Positions 5,555 to 6,965 of a stretch of 6,965 bases of DNA are shown here, in pieces. The notes beneath the pieces were generated by a model, which saw only the letters and a program-made list of their open reading frames with translations, made no database searches and had not been told where the DNA came from. The position numbers and the translations under genes are program-made. The stretch spans positions 1 to 6,965 of the forward strand of contig JAUSAU010000023.1 of the NCBI GenBank assembly GCA_030652345.1, written 5' to 3'. The DNA is from Coriobacteriia bacterium. Its GTDB lineage: Bacteria; Actinomycetota; Coriobacteriia; Anaerosomatales; PALSA-660. Numbering within the stretch: position 1 is the stretch's first letter; each line of letters starts with the position of its first letter.

Positions 5555-6965
5555 ATGCGGGTTCGGCGTCAGGTGTCTCATTCGCGCACGCTTCTTGTCA
5601 GGTTCGCGTTGGGGGTCGTGGCGGCGATCGTGTTCGCGGTCCTTGGTGGTCCGGCGGTGGCCTCGGCCGGCGTGGTGGGGCTGCCGGGCGTCAACGGCCT
5701 GGCGTCGCCCACGCACCCGGATGACGCCACCTGGTACCCGACGAGGAGCGTGTCGTTCTCGTGGGAGGCTACCAAGGCGTTCGACGGCTACTCGTTCGCG
5801 TTCGATGGCGCTGCGACGGCGCCCACGCTCGATGTGATGCGCGATGGGCTGATGCCGCGCTTCAGCGAGGGGGCCTCCACCCCCGTGGGACCGACCGAGC
5901 CGTGGTCGATGCCCCGTCTCGGCTACCAGGCGGTCGCCGACTTCAACGGAGACGGCATCCTCGACCTGGCCGAGGCAGGGGGGACGCGGCTCTACGTTCT
6001 GCTCGGCAAGGGCGACGGCACCTTCGAGGCGAAGCTCCAGCCGCCGGGCTCGAGCCCGTACGTGTCCCTCGCGTGGAACAGCTTTGAGTTCGATTCCCGG
6101 GAGATCGTTGCCGCGGACTTCGACAAGGACGGCTTGATGGACCTCGTACTCGCGGGCCACAGCGCGAACGCCGAGTACCTCGTCCTGAACGGGGCCGGGG
6201 ACGGCACGTTCGCCATCTCCGGACGGGACGCGAGCGGCTGGCTGTGGTACTCGCCGAGCAGCGGGCGGACAACCGGCCGTTCGATCACCACGGCCGATTT
6301 CGACGGCGACAGCAATCTCGACATCGCGATGTCTCTCGAAAGCTCACCGGGAGTGGTGGCCGTCTACCCGGGCAACGGCAACGGTACCTTCGGAGCCGGC
6401 ACGGCCCTGCGCATGTCGGGCACGGTGCAGGCCTGGGACGTCCTGCGTGACCTCGCCACGGGCGATCTCGACGCTGACGGACGACCGGAGCTGGTCGGCG
6501 TCGTCGGAGAGGACGCCAACGCTCGGATCGCGATCTGGGACAACGTCGGCGGGGCACTGGCGACTCCCTCGGCGCTCAACGTGCTGAGTCCGCGCGCACA
6601 TTCGAAGGTCGAAGTCGCGGAGATGGACGGCGACGGAGCGCCCGAGATCGTCGCGGCGAGCAATGACAACGACTACTTCCAGCCGGGCGTCACCATCTAC
6701 CACGGGAGCCTGGCGGGCGGCTTCACCTCGACCGGGCTTGCGCCGCTGAGCTACGAGTCCCTGACGGACCTCAAGGTCATCGACCTCAACGCGGACGGCC
6801 TCCTCGACGTCGTCGGGCTCAATTCCTTCGCCTACAACAGCGAGGGCCGGTCGGGTGTCGAGTGGTACCTGAACGACGGTTCCGGAGGCTTCACCGGTCC
6901 GTTCCGGCATCGGGCGTACGAGAACAGCCTGCAGCAGTTCTCCGTAGGTGACTTCGACGGCAACG
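5555..6965 (+). CDS. Secreted FG-GAP/VCBS-repeat protein, N-terminal part (runs off the right edge)
   Basis: From the ATG at 5555 the frame is open to the edge (470 complete codons). AGGGGAG, five bases upstream, supports the start. Residues 1-38 look like a Sec signal peptide: an Arg-rich start, a hydrophobic core at about 13-33 and an ASA-G cleavage site. Residues 39-115 form a small module with a THPDDATWY ... SVSFSW ... GYSFAFD pattern, resembling beta-sandwich modules of actinobacterial surface proteins (inference). Then come seven calcium-loop motifs of FG-GAP type, starting at about D129, D188, D248, D304, E356, D410 and D466, spaced 52-60 residues apart. Most read D-x-D/N-x-D-G-x-x-D/E; the fourth and fifth end in P-E. 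Such repeats build integrin-like beta-propellers, typically of seven blades, used for adhesion or binding. The seventh is cut by the window edge. No enzyme domain is visible in the part present. Confidence 0.92.
   Translation, partial: MRVRRQVSHSRTLLVRFALGVVAAIVFAVLGGPAVASAGVVGLPGVNGLASPTHPDDATWYPTRSVSFSWEATKAFDGYSFAFDGAATAPTLDVMRDGLMPRFSEGASTPVGPTEPWSMPRLGYQAVADFNGDGILDLAEAGGTRLYVLLGKGDGTFEAKLQPPGSSPYVSLAWNSFEFDSREIVAADFDKDGLMDLVLAGHSANAEYLVLNGAGDGTFAISGRDASGWLWYSPSSGRTTGRSITTADFDGDSNLDIAMSLESSPGVVAVYPGNGNGTFGAGTALRMSGTVQAWDVLRDLATGDLDADGRPELVGVVGEDANARIAIWDNVGGALATPSALNVLSPRAHSKVEVAEMDGDGAPEIVAASNDNDYFQPGVTIYHGSLAGGFTSTGLAPLSYESLTDLKVIDLNADGLLDVVGLNSFAYNSEGRSGVEWYLNDGSGGFTGPFRHRAYENSLQQFSVGDFDGN

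Noticed and set aside
4276..5556. Minus-strand open frame of 426 codons antisense to the flavodoxin-ferredoxin gene
   Set aside because: Its composition (Arg/Pro/Ala/His-rich, no recognisable domain) is typical of an antisense shadow in GC-rich DNA, while the plus strand has FMN-loop and Fe-S cysteine motifs.
5537..6160. Minus-strand open frame of 207 codons, and another at 6344-6910
   Set aside because: Both lie antisense to the FG-GAP gene, whose plus-strand frame has a signal peptide and seven periodic calcium loops.

Overview
The window is GC-rich (about two thirds G+C by eye) with strong Shine-Dalgarno sites, GTG/TTG starts, a Gly/Ser/Pro-rich lipoprotein and a eukaryote-like Ser/Thr kinase. 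Together these suggest a high-GC Gram-positive bacterium, plausibly an actinobacterium of the Coriobacteriia type. That placement is inference and no single marker proves it. No mobile element, CRISPR array, rRNA or integrase was seen.

Layout. Bases 1-986 (minus) hold the N-terminal 328 residues of a Ser/Thr protein kinase whose C-terminus lies off the left edge. A 150-bp divergent promoter region with overlapping inverted repeats separates it from an SDR oxidoreductase (1137-1898, plus). A tRNA-Leu(CAG) with its own promoter and a strong terminator follows (1987-2117), then a small secreted lipoprotein (2227-2793, plus). Convergent to that, on the minus strand, is a membrane sensor histidine kinase (4247-2820). 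Divergent from the kinase is a membrane-anchored flavodoxin/2x[4Fe-4S] fusion protein (4378-5442, plus). The window ends in a secreted FG-GAP/VCBS-repeat protein (5555 to the right edge), read for 470 residues with seven calcium-loop motifs.

The most notable point is the histidine kinase. Its frame is intact over 475 codons apart from one in-frame TAG at 3417-3419. The stop falls just after the phospho-acceptor box, at the turn of the dimerisation hairpin, so the His-bearing membrane half is separated from the ATPase half. TAG ends two ordinary genes here (SDR and lipoprotein), so general recoding of TAG is unlikely. A recent nonsense mutation, a sequencing error, or less likely readthrough or re-initiation would explain it.

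The genes do not form one operon: strands alternate and most carry their own control signals. There is kinase signalling at both ends of the left half, a possible redox protein facing the sensor kinase, and surface or secreted proteins. I see no convincing new multi-gene system.
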